Below, in pieces: positions 62,897 through 64,000 of a stretch of 64,000 bases of DNA. The number at the start of each line of letters is the position of its first letter. Positions within the stretch are counted from its first letter, which is position 1. The notes under the pieces were generated by a model, which saw nothing but the letters and a program-made list of their open reading frames with translations, did no database searches and was not told the DNA's origin. Source of the stretch: Symsagittifera roscoffensis (Eukaryota > Xenacoelomorpha > Acoela > Convolutidae). Made by a program: the position numbers and the translations under genes. The stretch spans positions 49,719,581-49,783,580 of the forward strand of contig NC_087066.1 of NCBI RefSeq assembly GCF_963678635.1, written 5' to 3'.

Positions 62897-63019
62897 AAGA
62901 CCTGGACAACAAAGTCCAGTTCTTAGTCAGGGGATATAAGACCGGGACAACAAAGTCCAGTTCTTAAATTGGGGAGAAAAGACCGGGACAATGAAGTCCA
63001 GTTCTTAAGAGGATATATT
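62897..63019 (-). repeat. Three 41-bp tandem repeats upstream of LINE ORF1
   Basis: Units start at 62897, 62938 and 62979. Each contains GGAC-AA-(C/T)-(A/G)A-A-GTCCAG, a small hairpin, and CAGTTCTTA. They lie about 40 bp before the ORF1 start, where LINE promoters sit. A short (GAGATA)n tract at 62876-62893 separates them. Confidence 0.9.
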
Positions 63020-63961
63020 GGTCAGATAGTTGGATGAGTTCCTGATCGTCACTGTTCTTCGGGTGAAGGGCGTGATATAGAGAACTTGCAACAATAATGT
63101 GGATCATTGAAATATGAGGCAACCCCGGCTACCTCGTAGAAACATATGACCTGAAACATATGACCTCTCTACCAAAGGCAGTCCAATGTGTGGTCCATTA
63201 ACACTGGGTCGACTTAACGGCTATCGGACAGACCGCACAAATTAACATAGTTACATCCAACAATAGTGACCTCCTGGCTGGGTCGCAGTATCCCCAGACC
63301 ACGAGGTCACTCTTAAAAAACGGGGCTGATACTAAATTATCATATAACTATTATTTTTGTTCAGTAGAAAAAAATCATCATATACAAATCATTCTGAAAA
63401 ATGAATTAGATGTTAAGCAAATTCAGTTCAAGGCATTCCGGTAAGCTAAGAGTTGTTAAAATTCAGTATTTACTGTCCTTCCCAAGACCCTTCCGGATTC
63501 TCGAATCCGGTTGAAGGGTCTTCATGGTAATCAGGAAGGGTAGCAGATCTTCCCAAAAGCCCTCCGACTTCTCGGGAATTGCTCAGTCACGACTGTAGCC
63601 GTACAATTAATACAACTTGGAGCGTTCTTCGAATATTGATGTCGTTCGCTGTTTTTCTCTCGTGTGTCTTGTTTTTTATCAGCAAAAATTGTTGTTGTTC
63701 CTATTCCGTTTAGCGAAAATCGTCGTTGTGATTTTTTTGCTTTTTTCAGTGTTCCCGAAAAAGAAAATTATTACCTGTCTTTAAAAACGAACGAATTTTT
63801 ACATTTTCACATGTCAGTCAAAACCGACTTCTCCCGATTCGTCCATTTGAATGATTATAACCATTAATCGTTCGAATCAACAAGTTTTCTCACTCAACTG
63901 CTCCAAAAACAAATTACTTGCTGACCTGCATTTCAGGCCATTCTGATCAAATGTCACTTAC
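63020..63961. other. Intergenic or 5' intron with hairpins
   Basis: No gene was recognised. Contains a tandem GAAACATATGACCT pair near 63140-63170, an inverted pair AGTGACCTC/GAGGTCACT (63265-63273, 63303-63311) and the hairpin at 63484-63522. Part may still belong to the LINE leader. Confidence 0.5.
63484..63522. other. Strong imperfect hairpin
   Basis: AAGACCCTT pairs with AAGGGTCTT (9 bp) and, inside, CCGGATT with AATCCGG (7 bp) around a CTCG loop, with a 3-nt bulge on the right. An outer CCTTCC/GGAAGG pair extends it. It looks terminator-like but the context is eukaryotic. Confidence 0.8.
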
Positions 63962-64000
63962 TCCCCGGACAGCCCGTTCAAGGTCCTAAACGACCGTCGA
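63962..64000 (-). other. Possible upstream exon with strong donor
   Basis: On the minus strand a GC-rich stretch ends GTCCGGGGA/GTAAGTGA, an ideal 5' splice site. If joined to the acceptor at 57114, an in-frame TAG lies upstream of the V-ATPase ATG with no other Met, so it would serve as 5' UTR. It runs off the window. The + strand also has an open frame here (SPFKVLNDRR), so coding on that strand cannot be excluded. Confidence 0.3.

Larger units (their letters stand above)
58949..63019 (-). mobile_element. Nearly full-length LINE, CR1/Jockey group
   Basis: The minus strand holds a 5' tandem-repeat leader (63019-62897), ORF1 (62856-61877), ORF2 (61871-59035), a 3' UTR of about 55 nt and a (CTA)n tail (58979-58951). 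Apurinic-type endonuclease plus RT with FGYADDF, no RNase H, a zinc-finger ORF1 and a microsatellite tail place it in the CR1/Jockey group. Only three lesions were seen: one frameshift in ORF1, one in ORF2 and one stop in ORF2. No target duplication was recognised. Confidence 0.9.

Noticed and set aside
63484-63522. Rho-independent terminator
   Set aside because: Good hairpin but no U-run and a eukaryotic context.

Overview
The window is nuclear DNA of an invertebrate animal. It is AT-rich, with one spliced host gene and very large introns, and it is packed with eukaryotic transposable elements (a CR1/Jockey-like LINE, Ty3/gypsy and BEL/Pao remnants, MITEs, tRNA-derived SINEs). I cannot fix the phylum. 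Two probable GC-AG introns, a possible trans-splice or 5'-UTR acceptor 15 nt before the start codon, and bulk made of short non-autonomous elements would fit, for example, a large-genome tunicate. That is a guess, not a result.

The one well-supported host gene is the V-ATPase catalytic subunit A, on the minus strand from 57098 to 33688. Eight coding exons splice in frame to 616 codons plus stop, the usual length of the family. Introns range from 140 bp to 9.3 kb and hold repeat copies. Introns 6 and 7 use GC donors. A possible 39-bp first exon lies at the right edge (63962-64000).

Layout. 1-7075: remnants of a Ty3/gypsy element on the minus strand, with a second partial copy head-to-tail on its left and a ~700-bp direct repeat (1-677 and 1616-2359). 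7050-10970: MITE-like repeats and a strongly folded GC-rich segment (8477-8730). 11240-14510: a decayed BEL/Pao element on the minus strand, again with a partial tandem copy. 15200-30000: many copies of a ~530-bp hairpin-ended repeat (family A), a 200-N gap, a possible Myb/SANT-like exon (22617-22814), and a textbook TIR element with a 9-bp target duplication (24985-25441). 30000-33687: nothing recognised. 33688-57113: the V-ATPase gene. 57600-57975: fragment of a LINE tail. 58564-58807: a possible two-exon piece with a VMO-I-like signature. 58949-63019: a nearly full-length LINE on the minus strand with three visible lesions. 63019-64000: hairpin-rich intergenic DNA.

Repeat names (A, B, C, F, SINE) are labels made here. 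Copies were matched by eye, so their borders are approximate unless stated. Most short ORFs in this AT-rich DNA are chance reading frames and are left out.
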